A DNA stretch of 64,000 bases from Porticoccus sp963974675 (GCA_963974675.1 CAXBDQ010000002.1:62001-126000); one strand, 5' to 3'; shown: positions 42,466 to 52,257, numbered from the stretch's first letter. The notes: generated by a model not told the origin, from the letters alone. Program-made: numbers and translations.

Positions 42466-43830
42466 TTACCCTTTAGCCCTTGCTTCCAGGGCCGCCACCA
42501 GTTTGCCATGAAATCCTGAAAAACCACCATTACTCATAACCACAATGTGGGTCAAACCATCCGTGCTTTTCAATGTCTGTTTAATAAGTGAATCAATGTC
42601 CGATACTACTTTAGCTGGTGCGGCACCCCCGCTAACAACTTCAGCTAACGACCAACCGATATCATCAGGCTGATACCACAATACTTGATCGGCCAATTTG
42701 GTCGCTTCTGCCAATTCACTCTTATGAATACCCAGCTTCATGGTATTTGAACGAGGCTCAATAACAGCAATAATTTTGTCATTACCCACCTTATGTCGAA
42801 TACCTTCCAAGGTCGTTGCGATTGCCGTAGGGTGATGAGCAAAATCATCATAAACCGACACACCGCTCACCGTGGCAAGCTTTTCCATTCGGCGCTTAAC
42901 ACCCATGAACTGGCATAATGCTTCACAAGCTACTGCCGGTTTTACCCCCACATGGCGAGCCGCTGCTATTGCAGCCAAGCCATTTGCCGCATTATGAACA
43001 CCCGTTTGTCCCCAGCGAACACTTCCCTGCCTTTTACCCTGAAAGCTGACAGAAAAAACAGAACCATCTGCTTCTGTCAGTGACATGCCCCAATCGCCAT
43101 TTTCACCCAAGGATTGCAATTCCGACCAGCAACCCCGGTCCAACACCTCTTGAATATTGGCGTCATCCGACGGAGCTATGATTAAACCCTTACCTGGAAT
43201 CGTCCTGACAAAATGGTGGAACTGGGTTTGAATGGCATGAAGGTCTGCAAAAATATCTGCATGATCAAATTCCAAATTATTAAGAATCGCGGTACGGGGA
43301 CGGTAATGGACAAATTTTGAGCGCTTATCAAAAAAGGCGCTGTCATATTCATCGGCTTCCACCACAAAGAAAGGCGAGTCGCCCAAACGGGCCGACACAT
43401 CAAAATTCTTGGGTACGCCGCCAATCAGAAAACCCGGTTTCATTCCTGCATATTCCAATATCCAGGCCAGCATACTGGAGGTCGTGGTTTTGCCGTGGGT
43501 ACCCGCCACAGCCAACACCCATTTTTCTTTCAGAAAATAATCACATAACCACTGGGGACCTGATGTATAGGGGATACGGTTATCCAACACATATTCCACA
43601 GCGGGGTTGCCGCGGGACAACGCATTCCCTATCACCACCAGATCAGGCATGGGCTTGAACTGCGAGGGGTCATAACCCTCGATCAGTTCAATACCCGCTT
43701 TTTCAAGTTGTGTGCTCATGGGAGGATAAACGTTGGTATCACTGCCTGAAACACGATACCCGGAGGCTTTAGCCAGCTGAGCCAGTGACCCCATAAATGT
43801 GCCACAGACACCTAAAATATGAATATGCAT
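42466..43830 (-). CDS. mpl: UDP-N-acetylmuramate:L-Ala-gamma-D-Glu-meso-DAP ligase
   Basis: A 454-residue Mur ligase family enzyme that recycles murein tripeptide onto UDP-MurNAc. The N-terminal HIHILGVCGTFMGSLAQLA motif is Mpl-like (core ILGVCGTFMGSLA). The ATP loop is AGTHGKTTTSSML near residue 110. EADEYDSAFFDKRSKF and DDFAHHPTAI follow. It heads the mpl-ubiX operon and recycles products that include the DAP made by dapF. Confidence 0.96.
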   Translation of the reverse strand: MHIHILGVCGTFMGSLAQLAKASGYRVSGSDTNVYPPMSTQLEKAGIELIEGYDPSQFKPMPDLVVIGNALSRGNPAVEYVLDNRIPYTSGPQWLCDYFLKEKWVLAVAGTHGKTTTSSMLAWILEYAGMKPGFLIGGVPKNFDVSARLGDSPFFVVEADEYDSAFFDKRSKFVHYRPRTAILNNLEFDHADIFADLHAIQTQFHHFVRTIPGKGLIIAPSDDANIQEVLDRGCWSELQSLGENGDWGMSLTEADGSVFSVSFQGKRQGSVRWGQTGVHNAANGLAAIAAARHVGVKPAVACEALCQFMGVKRRMEKLATVSGVSVYDDFAHHPTAIATTLEGIRHKVGNDKIIAVIEPRSNTMKLGIHKSELAEATKLADQVLWYQPDDIGWSLAEVVSGGAAPAKVVSDIDSLIKQTLKSTDGLTHIVVMSNGGFSGFHGKLVAALEARAKG

Positions 43831-44094
43831 TCGTCAACAACAGCCTGTTAAATCAGAGGGGATAGCGAAATGGCAACAACCAAACGACATCACCCGAATA
43901 GATGGAAATTCTGAGGACAACATAGCTTAATTTCACCGCCATGCAACCCTTCATACTTCAAAGATGCTTAATGGCGTATCCCCGGTTGTAAAAAGGGTGC
44001 CAAAATTCACAAAGAAATCACATAGAAATGAAATCCATACTACTTTCCAGTATGATTCGCGGCTCTTCAAAAAAGCCGTGTGCCGAGAACAAAA

Positions 44095-45357
44095 ATGCCA
44101 AAAAAGAATGCCTTTTACGCCCAATCTGGTGGCGTAACCGCAGTAATTAATGCCAGCGCCTGTGGCGTGATTGAAGCCGCAAGAGAGCACAGCGATAAAA
44201 TAGGCCATGTCTATGCGGGCCACAATGGCATTCTCGGCGCACTACGTGAAGACTTAATTAATACCAGCGAAGAATCAGCCAGTGCTATTGCTGCCCTGCG
44301 CCACACTCCTTCCGGAGCCTTTGGCTCATGCCGCTATAAACTAAAAAGCTTTGAAGAAAATAAAGCTGAATATGAGCGGCTGATCGCAGTCTTTAAAGCA
44401 CACGACATCGGTTATTTCTTTTACAACGGTGGCGGCGATTCCGCGGATACTTGCCTTAAAGTTTCACAGCTATCACAACAAATGGGCTATCCCATTCAGG
44501 CCATTCATATTCCAAAAACTGTGGACAATGATTTGCCCTACACCGACAACTGCCCCGGCTTTGGCTCGGTGGCTAAATATGTCGCAGTATCGACCAAAGA
44601 AGCCAGCCTAGATATTGCCTCCATGTGCGAATCATCTACCAAGGTGTTCATCCTTGAAGTAATGGGCCGTCATGCTGGCTGGATTGCTGCTGCCAGCGCC
44701 CTGGCAGCGGAAGAAGCTGGAGACCCGCCACACATCATCCTCTTTCCAGAAATTCCTTTCGCCCGGGAAGACTTCATTGCCCGAGTGGAAAAAACAGTAG
44801 AACTGCATGGTTACTGTGTTGTTGTTGCCTCAGAGGGTGCGCAATATGCCGATGGCGCATTAATTTCAGGCTCCATAAACACTGATGCCTTTGGCCACCA
44901 CCAGCTTGGCGGTGTCGCCCCCACCCTGGCCAGCATGATCAAACACGCACTGGGATACAAATACCACTGGGCTCTTGCTGACTACTTACAGCGCTCTGCT
45001 CGTCACATTGCTTCTGCTACAGATGTTGAGCAAGCCTATGCCGTAGGTCGTGCCGCAGTGGAATATGCCTTGGCAGGAAAAAATTCTGTTATGGTCACCA
45101 TTGAGCGCAACGAAGGTGACAATTACTCCTGGAGCCTCGGAGAAGCGCCGCTGGAACATGTGGCCAATCAGGAAAAAATGATGCCCCGTAGCTACATTAC
45201 GGAAGATGGCTATGGCGTCACTCAGGAAGGAAGGGATTATTTAACGCCCCTGATTCAAGGTGAAGACTACCCGCCTTACCACAATGGTATTCCTCAGTAT
45301 GTAAGACTGAAAAAGGTGCCGGTAAAGAAAAAACTCAACACACCCTTCGAGGTGTAA
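44095..45357 (+). CDS. Pyrophosphate-dependent 6-phosphofructokinase
   Basis: About 420 residues (ATG 44095; GTG 44080 is an alternative). YFFYNGGGDSADT replaces the GGDGS of ATP enzymes, and PKTVDNDLPYTD carries the lysine that marks PPi-dependent PFKs. MGRHAGWIAA and the fructose-6-phosphate site PEIPF follow. The reaction is reversible, serving glycolysis or gluconeogenesis and saving ATP. The same enzyme type occurs in methylotrophs; here a formaldehyde oxidation operon lies 7 kb away, though methylotrophy is not shown. A long palindromic terminator follows. Confidence 0.92.
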   Translation: MPKKNAFYAQSGGVTAVINASACGVIEAAREHSDKIGHVYAGHNGILGALREDLINTSEESASAIAALRHTPSGAFGSCRYKLKSFEENKAEYERLIAVFKAHDIGYFFYNGGGDSADTCLKVSQLSQQMGYPIQAIHIPKTVDNDLPYTDNCPGFGSVAKYVAVSTKEASLDIASMCESSTKVFILEVMGRHAGWIAAASALAAEEAGDPPHIILFPEIPFAREDFIARVEKTVELHGYCVVVASEGAQYADGALISGSINTDAFGHHQLGGVAPTLASMIKHALGYKYHWALADYLQRSARHIASATDVEQAYAVGRAAVEYALAGKNSVMVTIERNEGDNYSWSLGEAPLEHVANQEKMMPRSYITEDGYGVTQEGRDYLTPLIQGEDYPPYHNGIPQYVRLKKVPVKKKLNTPFEV

Positions 45358-45410
45358 TCCTTAAGAGAGAAGGTAGAGCAAGACTCTTAACCGAGCCCAA
45401 AACGGTATAC

Positions 45411-45466
45411 AACTATTCAAAAAATAAGGCTCTATTTCTTCATAGAGCCTTATTTTTTGAATAGTT
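45411..45466. terminator. Bidirectional terminator: 25-bp perfect inverted repeat
   Basis: Positions 45411-45435 and 45442-45466 are perfect inverted copies around a 6-base loop. The GC core (GGCTCTAT) is flanked by A and T runs, so either strand ends in a U-rich tract. It lies between convergent genes, 3 bases from the dtd stop. Confidence 0.92.
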
Positions 45467-45469
45467 CTT

Positions 45470-45907
45470 TTAGCCTTCAAGCATGAAGGTCACAGGCCCA
45501 TCATTGCATAACGCTACTTGCATGTTGGCACCAAAAATTCCAGTGGCCAGCTGGGGACATACCTGTTCCGCCTCCGCTACAAAAAAATTGTAAAGCTCTT
45601 CGGCTAAAGCCGGTGGTGCTGAAGTAGTAAAACTGGGGCGCAACCCCTTACGAGTATCCGCAGCCAAAGTAAACTGGGGAACAACCAATAAACAGCCGTT
45701 TGCCTGCTGTACATTCAGGTTCATTTTATCCTCAGTATCTGGAAAAATTCGATAGTGCATCACCTTATGCAACAGCTTGCTGGCAGACTCTTTCGTATCC
45801 CCTCGCTGTACTCCCAGGAACAATAAAATACCTCTGTCAATTTCGCCTACAATATTGCCACTCACTTCTACGCTGGCATGGCTCACACGCTGAATCAGAC
45901 CCAACAT
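45470..45907 (-). CDS. dtd: D-aminoacyl-tRNA deacylase
   Basis: A 145-residue enzyme that removes D-amino acids (and glycine from tRNA(Ala)) from mischarged tRNAs. LGLIQRVSHASVEV is the N-terminal signature, VVPQFTLAADTRKG the SQFTL-like motif and NDGPVTFMLE the GPVT motif. Standard length. It is downstream of the hydroxyacid dehydrogenase gene, with a 20-bp gap. Confidence 0.96.
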   Translation of the reverse strand: MLGLIQRVSHASVEVSGNIVGEIDRGILLFLGVQRGDTKESASKLLHKVMHYRIFPDTEDKMNLNVQQANGCLLVVPQFTLAADTRKGLRPSFTTSAPPALAEELYNFFVAEAEQVCPQLATGIFGANMQVALCNDGPVTFMLEG

Positions 45908-45927
45908 CCTCGCTTTAACTCCTGGTT

Positions 45928-46905
45928 TTAATTCCCAATGACATTGCGCGGCTCTCCCGCTAAAAATGCCCGAATATTCTCAGCAGCTTGACCAATTAAT
46001 CGCTGGCGTGACTCTTTTGCCACCCAGGCACTATGGGGAGTAACAATCAGGTTTGGAATGTCTGGATTCAACAATGGGTTGCCATTTTTGGGCGGTTCCT
46101 CTGTCAAAACGTCCACTCCTGCACCGCCAATGACACCGTCTTCCAATGCTTCGACTAACGCCTGCTCATCCACAAGCCCACCGCGAGCACAGTTAATCAG
46201 TAGTGCCGTATTTTTCATTTTTGCTAACTCGCGACGACCCACAAGGTGCCGAGTTTCTTCGGTGAGGGGACAATGCAAACTGATCACATCCGCTTCTGCT
46301 ATCAAAGTATCAAAAGGCGTTCGATCCAACTGGTCACATTGATTTGTGTTGCTTCCGTGTCGCCAAGGAAGTGCCGCCACCTTTACCTTCATACCGAAGG
46401 CACGACCAATATTAGCCACCCCCTGCCCCAATTCGCCGTAACCAATAATGCCTAACACTTTGCCAGCTAATTCCGTTACCGGGTAATCGAGCACACAAAA
46501 AAATGGGCTTTCCGCCCATCGGCCATCAAGTGCTGCCACATTGTAATCCGGCAACCGTGTTGTCAAAGCAAGGATCAATGCCCAAGTATGCTGTACCACT
46601 GAAGCCACACCATAACCCACCACATTACTGACCACGACATTGTGAGCACCAGCTGCAGCAAGATCGATCACGTTGGTACCTGTCGCCAAAACACCGACAT
46701 ATCGCAAGGCTGGATTCGCCGCAAACTCTGCTTTACCCATAGGCGCTTTATTGGTTAAGACGATCTCTACTCCCGAGATGCGCTCCGCCACCAGCTCAGG
46801 TGGACAGGTGCCGTACACTGTCCATTCGATAGGTAACCCTGAGATTAGTCCAAGGTCGATATCCTGAGGGCCCAGAGTATCCGCATCGAGAATGACACCT
46901 TTCAT
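45928..46905 (-). CDS. D-2-hydroxyacid dehydrogenase (glycerate dehydrogenase-like)
   Basis: A 325-residue NAD(P)-dependent dehydrogenase. The Rossmann loop is IIGYGELGQGVA near residue 150. Catalytic Arg is in INCARGGLVDE, Glu in LTEEPP and His in TPHSAWVAKESR. The pattern is closest to HprA/glycerate or hydroxypyruvate reductases. Substrate specificity cannot be settled from the sequence. Confidence 0.9.
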   Translation of the reverse strand: MKGVILDADTLGPQDIDLGLISGLPIEWTVYGTCPPELVAERISGVEIVLTNKAPMGKAEFAANPALRYVGVLATGTNVIDLAAAGAHNVVVSNVVGYGVASVVQHTWALILALTTRLPDYNVAALDGRWAESPFFCVLDYPVTELAGKVLGIIGYGELGQGVANIGRAFGMKVKVAALPWRHGSNTNQCDQLDRTPFDTLIAEADVISLHCPLTEETRHLVGRRELAKMKNTALLINCARGGLVDEQALVEALEDGVIGGAGVDVLTEEPPKNGNPLLNPDIPNLIVTPHSAWVAKESRQRLIGQAAENIRAFLAGEPRNVIGN

Positions 46906-46999
46906 CTTGTCTGCCTTGAGGCTATCTTGATACTCATTAAACTGGACACCTTTTGTTAGAACTAGCTTTTGTTAAAATAATTCTGAGGAAGTGTACCCC

Positions 47000-47281
47000 A
47001 TGTCATCTAAACCACGCATCACCATCCTTTACTGCCCGCGTTGTAATTGGCTATTGCGATCTGCCTGGCTGGCTCAAGAATTACTGACTACATTTATGGA
47101 TGATCTTGATGAAGTGGCACTGAAACCTGCGGAACAAAACGGTACATTTGAAATCAGATTAGACCACCAAATCATTTGGGAACGCAAAAAAGACGGTGGA
47201 TTTCCAGAGGCCAAAGTACTTAAACAACGGGTGCGAAATCACATAGATCCAGACCGATCATTGGGTCATTCAGACCACTAA
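47000..47281 (+). CDS. SelT/SelW/SelH-family thioredoxin-like protein (Cys form)
   Basis: Using ATG 47000 (GAGGAAG 10 bases upstream) the protein has 93 residues. ITILYCPRCNWLLRSAWLAQELL carries the CxxC redox motif, Cys replacing selenocysteine; RKKDGGFPEAKVLKQRVR is the C-terminal family motif (core GGFPEAKVLKQ). A small redox protein of unknown target. Confidence 0.88.
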   Translation: MSSKPRITILYCPRCNWLLRSAWLAQELLTTFMDDLDEVALKPAEQNGTFEIRLDHQIIWERKKDGGFPEAKVLKQRVRNHIDPDRSLGHSDH

Positions 47282-47380
47282 ACCATAGGCCGAAATCAGG
47301 CTTGCAACCACTATGGTACTGAGCTCTCATCTTCTGTCATAATGCGCGGCTTCATAATAAAAAATAAGAGGGATAACCAG

Positions 47381-50104
47381 ATGTCAGAGCGGTTGTTGGG
47401 GATCTATGAAAAACTGATTTTACGCCACCCCGTGGCCTCCATACTGTTGGTAATAGCTATCGCTATCGCCATGGCTTTTGGTCTGCCAAATTTCAAACTG
47501 GATGCCTCTGCAGACTCCCTCACCTTGGAAAACGACACCTCCCTCGCTTACTTTCGAGAATCATTACAACGCTACGGCAGCAGTGATTTTCTAGTCGTGA
47601 CCTATACGCCATACAAAGGCGACCTGTTTGATGATGCCTCCCTAAACACTCTCAATGAAATGCGCTCAGAATTAGCGAAGATTGATGGTGTTGCCAAAGT
47701 TACATCCATGCTGGATGTACCCTTACTGTACAGCCCCAAAATTTCCGTTTCAGAGCTCAAGGATGCTCCGCGCACACTGCTTCAGCCGGATGTCGACCGA
47801 AAGATGGCTCGCAAAGAGTTCCTCGAAAGCCCGATCTATAAAAATCTCATTCTCAGTAAAGATGGCCAAACGACCGCCATTCTCGCAACCATGAAACTGG
47901 ATAAGAAATATCTGGTACTGGTCAAAGCACGGGATACCTTGCGAATTAAGCGAGACACCGAAGGCTTATCACCCGAAGAAGTGATCGAGCTTGAAAGAAC
48001 CAGTCAAGAATTCCTAGACTACCGCACCCATCGTGCCGCAGTAGAGCACCAAAGAGTCGCAGAAATACGTGAAAAAATGTCCCGCTACAAAGGGACAGCA
48101 GAGGTATTCCTTGGCGGCCCCAGTATGATCACCGCCGACATGGTCGACTTCATAAAAAGTGACCTGAGGGTCTTTGGCATAGGTATTCTGCTCTTTATTA
48201 TCCTGACCCTGGCCATTATTTTCCGCCAGCTTCGCTGGGTTCTATTGCCTTTGGCCACCTGTGTTCTATCCGTAGAAATAATACTCGGTTACCTAAGTTG
48301 GATTGACTGGCGCCTAACCGTCATTTCTTCCAACTTCGTCTCGCTGCTGTTAATTATTACCCTGGCCCTAACCATTCATCTGATTGTTCGCTATAGAGAA
48401 CTCCACCGAGCAGGTCCCGAGCGTGACCAGATCGATCTGGTTCGAGACACTGTTACCTACATGGCTCGCCCATGCCTCTATACCGTACTGACCACTGTCG
48501 TCGCCTTTGTGTCCTTGGTTGTCAGTGATATCCGTCCCGTCATCGACTTTGGCTGGATGATGACCATGGGGATTGTATTGGCACTGATTCTGGCCTTTAT
48601 TATAATCCCCGCAGGAATGATAATTTGGGGTAAAGGTGAAAATACAGACAAAGGTGATAACTCTGCTGTGCTGACACTGTATTTCTCTCGCTTTACCGAG
48701 AAGCATGGAAATTTAGTCCTAATACTGGCACTGCTTGCCTTTATCACCAGTGCTTGGGGCATATCCCAGCTAAAAGTAGAAAATCGCTTCATCGACTACT
48801 TCCGATCTAATACTGAAATTTATCAAGGGCTGTCCGTCATTGATGCCAAGTTAGGTGGCACGACACCCTTGGAAATTATTCTTGATGCACCACCATCAAT
48901 AAATAATGACGCCGTCAGCTTTGATGAATTACTAGCTGAAGATGAGAAAACAGATACATCTCCTATCGATGATCCCTACGGCGACCCCTTTGCTGGCGCC
49001 TATAAAGACAGCGCTGAAGATGTGACTGATACCCAATCGGAAGAAGTTGTTGACCCTTACGGTGATCCCTTTGCCGACATGTATGCCGACAGTAGTGAAG
49101 AAGAAGCTCTGTCAGAAGGCGACGATCAAACCGACGACCCTTATGGCGACCCTTTTGCCGGTGATGACTTTGCCGATGATGACTTTGCCGATGACACTTC
49201 AGGCGCACTGGAAGTTGTGGAAGATAGCTACTGGTTAACCCGTGCCGGTATTGAAGACATCAGAAAACTTCATCTTTATCTTGAGTCTTTGCCTGAAATT
49301 GGCAAAGTGAGTTCACTGGTCACAGTAACCGATGTTGCCTCTGATCTATCTGGCCACAAACTCAACGACCTTGAACTAGCCTTTATGTCTTTGATGCTGT
49401 CGGAAGAAAACGCCAAACTGCTTCTCAACCCCTATATCAATGAGAAACATAATCAGGCGCGGATCACCCTGCGTGTCAATGAAACCCAAGGCAATCTGAA
49501 CCGCAAAGAACTACTGGAAAAAATCCACCACTTTGCCGTGAACGAAGCCGGATTCAAAGAAGAGCAAGTACATTTCACCGGCTTGCTAGTTCTCTATAAC
49601 AATATGCTGCAAAGTCTATTCCGCTCCCAAATTATGACCCTAGGCACGGTATTCCTTGGCATCATGGCCATGTTTCTGGTCTTATTCCGATCTATCTCCA
49701 TCTCCCTGATTGCCATCCTGCCTAACTTTCTGGCAGCCGGTGTAGTGCTCGGCGGCATGGGCATTGCCGGAATTCCACTCGATATGATGACCATTACCAT
49801 CGCGGCTATCACCGTAGGTATTGGTGTCGATCATGCCATTCACTACATCACCCGATTCAAAAGGGAGTTCGAAGTTGATGGCAACTATATCGAATCCATG
49901 CATCGAGCCCATGCCAGTATTGGACGGGCGTTATTCTATACAGCCGTCACGATTATCGTAGGTTTCTCCATTCTGGCACTGTCCAACTTTATCCCATCCG
50001 TCTATTTTGGGCTGTTAACAGCACTGGCGATGTTCGCGGCACTGCTGGGATCAATGACACTCCTGCCCAAGTTGATTCTTATCTTTAAGCCATTAGGCAA
50101 ATAA
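47381..50104 (+). CDS. MMPL/RND-superfamily transporter with acidic repeat insert
   Basis: The ATG at 47381 (GAGGGA 7 bases upstream) gives 907 residues: two repeats, each with one helix, a large periplasmic loop and five more helices. TVGIGVDHAIHYITRF is the family motif of the second half. The group includes hopanoid or lipid exporters and sterol-sensing-like transporters. An acidic insert at about residues 515-610 in the second periplasmic loop contains three DPYGDPFA copies and two FADDDFADD-like units, which are unusual in this family. Cargo is unknown. Confidence 0.85.
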   Translation: MSERLLGIYEKLILRHPVASILLVIAIAIAMAFGLPNFKLDASADSLTLENDTSLAYFRESLQRYGSSDFLVVTYTPYKGDLFDDASLNTLNEMRSELAKIDGVAKVTSMLDVPLLYSPKISVSELKDAPRTLLQPDVDRKMARKEFLESPIYKNLILSKDGQTTAILATMKLDKKYLVLVKARDTLRIKRDTEGLSPEEVIELERTSQEFLDYRTHRAAVEHQRVAEIREKMSRYKGTAEVFLGGPSMITADMVDFIKSDLRVFGIGILLFIILTLAIIFRQLRWVLLPLATCVLSVEIILGYLSWIDWRLTVISSNFVSLLLIITLALTIHLIVRYRELHRAGPERDQIDLVRDTVTYMARPCLYTVLTTVVAFVSLVVSDIRPVIDFGWMMTMGIVLALILAFIIIPAGMIIWGKGENTDKGDNSAVLTLYFSRFTEKHGNLVLILALLAFITSAWGISQLKVENRFIDYFRSNTEIYQGLSVIDAKLGGTTPLEIILDAPPSINNDAVSFDELLAEDEKTDTSPIDDPYGDPFAGAYKDSAEDVTDTQSEEVVDPYGDPFADMYADSSEEEALSEGDDQTDDPYGDPFAGDDFADDDFADDTSGALEVVEDSYWLTRAGIEDIRKLHLYLESLPEIGKVSSLVTVTDVASDLSGHKLNDLELAFMSLMLSEENAKLLLNPYINEKHNQARITLRVNETQGNLNRKELLEKIHHFAVNEAGFKEEQVHFTGLLVLYNNMLQSLFRSQIMTLGTVFLGIMAMFLVLFRSISISLIAILPNFLAAGVVLGGMGIAGIPLDMMTITIAAITVGIGVDHAIHYITRFKREFEVDGNYIESMHRAHASIGRALFYTAVTIIVGFSILALSNFIPSVYFGLLTALAMFAALLGSMTLLPKLILIFKPLGK

Positions 50105-50515
50105 CGATACCACTGACTGACAATGCCGGGGCCGCATCACGAGGCCTCGGTATATGGTTCAAAACCCGCCACCTCACTCCAGACAGACCTCAATTGAAGC
50201 ACCCTCCGAACCCTTAACCTCTCTCCTGCTACCACATTTCCATCTAAACTTTTTATGAGTTTTGTAATACACCTTTAATCAAAAAAAATAATTGATAGAC
50301 ACCCAGTACTACAACGGACGGGTGGTTTACCGACATCGGCTAAACTTTCTAAAAAAACAGACTCGGTATTAGTCGGAGAAAAATAATGAAGATATCGGCA
50401 TGCCACTGTTGTAACTGCGGAATATTAATCGGGAGACTTTGGTTTTAAATCAGACATTAGCTAATGCAATGAGGGAGTTGGCACTAAAGTTAAGATCAAA
50501 AAGGTCAGAGAACAG
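50105..50515. other. Gene-free gap between convergent MMPL and accessory genes
   Basis: This 411-bp gap separates the MMPL gene from the accessory pair. A GC-rich imperfect stem (CCGGGGCC with GGCCTCGG, about 50127-50153) could end transcription of the MMPL gene, but it lacks a T run. A 20-codon frame at 50386 is too short to support. Nothing else is recognisable. Confidence 0.5.
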
Positions 50516-51325
50516 CTAGAGCGCATTGTTTGGCCGAGTAACTTCATGCCCTTCGATTCGCTGCAAGAGCAAAAGGTATGAGTCCAGAGCTTGTTGTACA
50601 AATGATGAAGACCCTTCTTCTTTCTCCCAAGGATCAATCATTAATACAATGGCAAGATAAACCATAACCTTCTTTTTCTGTTCTTCCAAATAATCTTCGA
50701 TATTCCCCTCAACTTTTGAATGACCAGAGTTGCTTGCATAAAGTAATTTGTTTCGCTGACCAGCCCGATCCTTAATATATTTTAGAGCATTATCATAGCC
50801 CGCCCCTTCTATAAGCTCTTGGAAATTATTTTCGAATGTCAAGACCTGCCCCATTTTGGCATTGGCAATTGTAAAATGAAGGGGTGGGGTTGGGCTTACA
50901 GTTAATCCATGTTCAGGCATATTAAGCAGGAGCTCAATTGCTCGCCGCTGACCTAGCCTTTTGTGTCTTAAGTGAAATTTATCGAAAAACTGAGAACCAT
51001 AAACTATGCTCTCACCAAGAAAGTGACCAATACCCTCAATAAAAGGGAAAAGGCCTAATTTGTATGTGTGCTCCTTGAACAAAAGCCTGTCAGCATTTCG
51101 GTAACGATGTGCCTTTAAGCAATGAAAGAGTGAAGATGCAGCCTCTTCTTCGGCTGTAATACCTCGAAACACTGCCATTTCGATATCAATTGCACGAATT
51201 TTCCAAGCTTTTCTTAAATGCCTAATCGCGTTTTTTGCGCAATGTTTAGTAGATCCACTGCAATCATCTAGCGCCTCGATGGTATTTTCTTGAAAGAGTG
51301 TAAATTTCATCAATTTGTAAGCCAA
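50516..51325 (-). CDS. Accessory protein of unknown function (AEEEAA motif)
   Basis: Not recognised with certainty. A 269-residue soluble, mainly helical protein. Residues 48-66 read IEMAVFRGITAEEEAASSL, followed by HRYRNADRLLFKEHTYKLG: acidic and basic helices that recall an uncharacterised family seen in accessory regions. No membrane segment or known catalytic motif is visible. It lies 32 bases downstream of the zinc-ribbon gene on the same strand, so the two form an operon. An inner start at residue 6 (MKFTLF) is possible. Base composition is richer in A+T than the flanking housekeeping genes. Confidence 0.65.
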   Translation of the reverse strand: MAYKLMKFTLFQENTIEALDDCSGSTKHCAKNAIRHLRKAWKIRAIDIEMAVFRGITAEEEAASSLFHCLKAHRYRNADRLLFKEHTYKLGLFPFIEGIGHFLGESIVYGSQFFDKFHLRHKRLGQRRAIELLLNMPEHGLTVSPTPPLHFTIANAKMGQVLTFENNFQELIEGAGYDNALKYIKDRAGQRNKLLYASNSGHSKVEGNIEDYLEEQKKKVMVYLAIVLMIDPWEKEEGSSSFVQQALDSYLLLLQRIEGHEVTRPNNAL

Positions 51326-51357
51326 ATAGTTTATTCTAAAAAAGGAGACAGGCCCCT

Positions 51358-52257
51358 TTAATTTTTGCCATTACCCAGCACACTTTCAATTCTTGAACAC
51401 AGGCGCCGCCTTAAATCGACCATATCGCTAAAATTCCATACAATACAATTGTATTGACGAATATCAAAATGCAGATTGTCTAAATCATCTTGATTGCAAA
51501 GCCAAAACACCTCCAAACCTAAGCCTTTTGCAAATCCAGCTTCAAAATAAACGCCACCTCGATGACCTGTAAAATCTGCAATCAAAAATTTACTTTTTCT
51601 AATTTGAGAAATTATTTCATCATCAATTTTTTCATTATGCTCTCGCAAGTCTACTCGGTGAGGCATATAACCAGCTTCTAAAATTCCCGGAGCAATTGCT
51701 TGCTCATAAACATTTTTCATTTCATCGGAAAACCACATTGCAACAAAAGCTTGCTTACTATCAACTTGAGAAGTCTCTAATTCTTCAAGCTTCATCCACC
51801 CTTTGGGTAGTATTTTATATGTAACATCAGTTATCACCTGCTCCCATAAGATTCTTTCCATACTTGCCAAATACTGAACAACTTCTGAAAACTCTGCCTC
51901 ATTAAGACACCAAGCACGACTAATCATAGATTCGTCTTCTTTAATCTGAAATCCAGCGTATACAGTTAATTTCTCTAAGTAGTACAAAAGGTGATTAGAT
52001 TTTTCAATAAAATTAGGTTCAGTAAGGTTTTCAAAAAACTCCAAGCTATGGGATGTAATTTTATAACCCTGATTCTCTGACAGAAAAGAAGAAATATTTG
52101 CCTTTTGCCTATCTGACAAGTGGGTATTTCTAACATTAACAATCGCTCTTTGAGTAATTGCATAATGACCACATCTAGGGCAATTAACAGACCTAGTATC
52201 TTCTTTACCATATCCCGAATAAATCATTTTACTTTGACAAAAGGGGCATTCTTCCAT
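51358..52257 (-). CDS. Zinc-ribbon protein with nucleoside 2-deoxyribosyltransferase/TIR-like domain
   Basis: A 299-residue protein. Residues 4-29 hold two CxxC pairs (CPFC and CPRC), a zinc ribbon. The middle (40-160) ends in ILPKGWMKLEELE, the wing-like end of a winged helix. Residues 168-299 form a Rossmann-like domain: QAFVAMWFSDEM, then HRVDLREHNEKIDDEII, then FLIADFTGHRGGVYFEAGFA with Glu239 in the catalytic-Glu position of nucleoside 2-deoxyribosyltransferases (motif split here). That fold overlaps with TIR-like NAD-consuming or nucleotide-sensing domains in defence proteins. AT-rich, paired with an unknown gene, inserted between conserved genes. The defence role is inference. Confidence 0.7.
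   Translation of the reverse strand: MEECPFCQSKMIYSGYGKEDTRSVNCPRCGHYAITQRAIVNVRNTHLSDRQKANISSFLSENQGYKITSHSLEFFENLTEPNFIEKSNHLLYYLEKLTVYAGFQIKEDESMISRAWCLNEAEFSEVVQYLASMERILWEQVITDVTYKILPKGWMKLEELETSQVDSKQAFVAMWFSDEMKNVYEQAIAPGILEAGYMPHRVDLREHNEKIDDEIISQIRKSKFLIADFTGHRGGVYFEAGFAKGLGLEVFWLCNQDDLDNLHFDIRQYNCIVWNFSDMVDLRRRLCSRIESVLGNGKN

Noticed and set aside
50386..50448. Short Cys-rich frame MKISACHCCNCG...
   Set aside because: Only 20 codons with no context; chance cannot be excluded.
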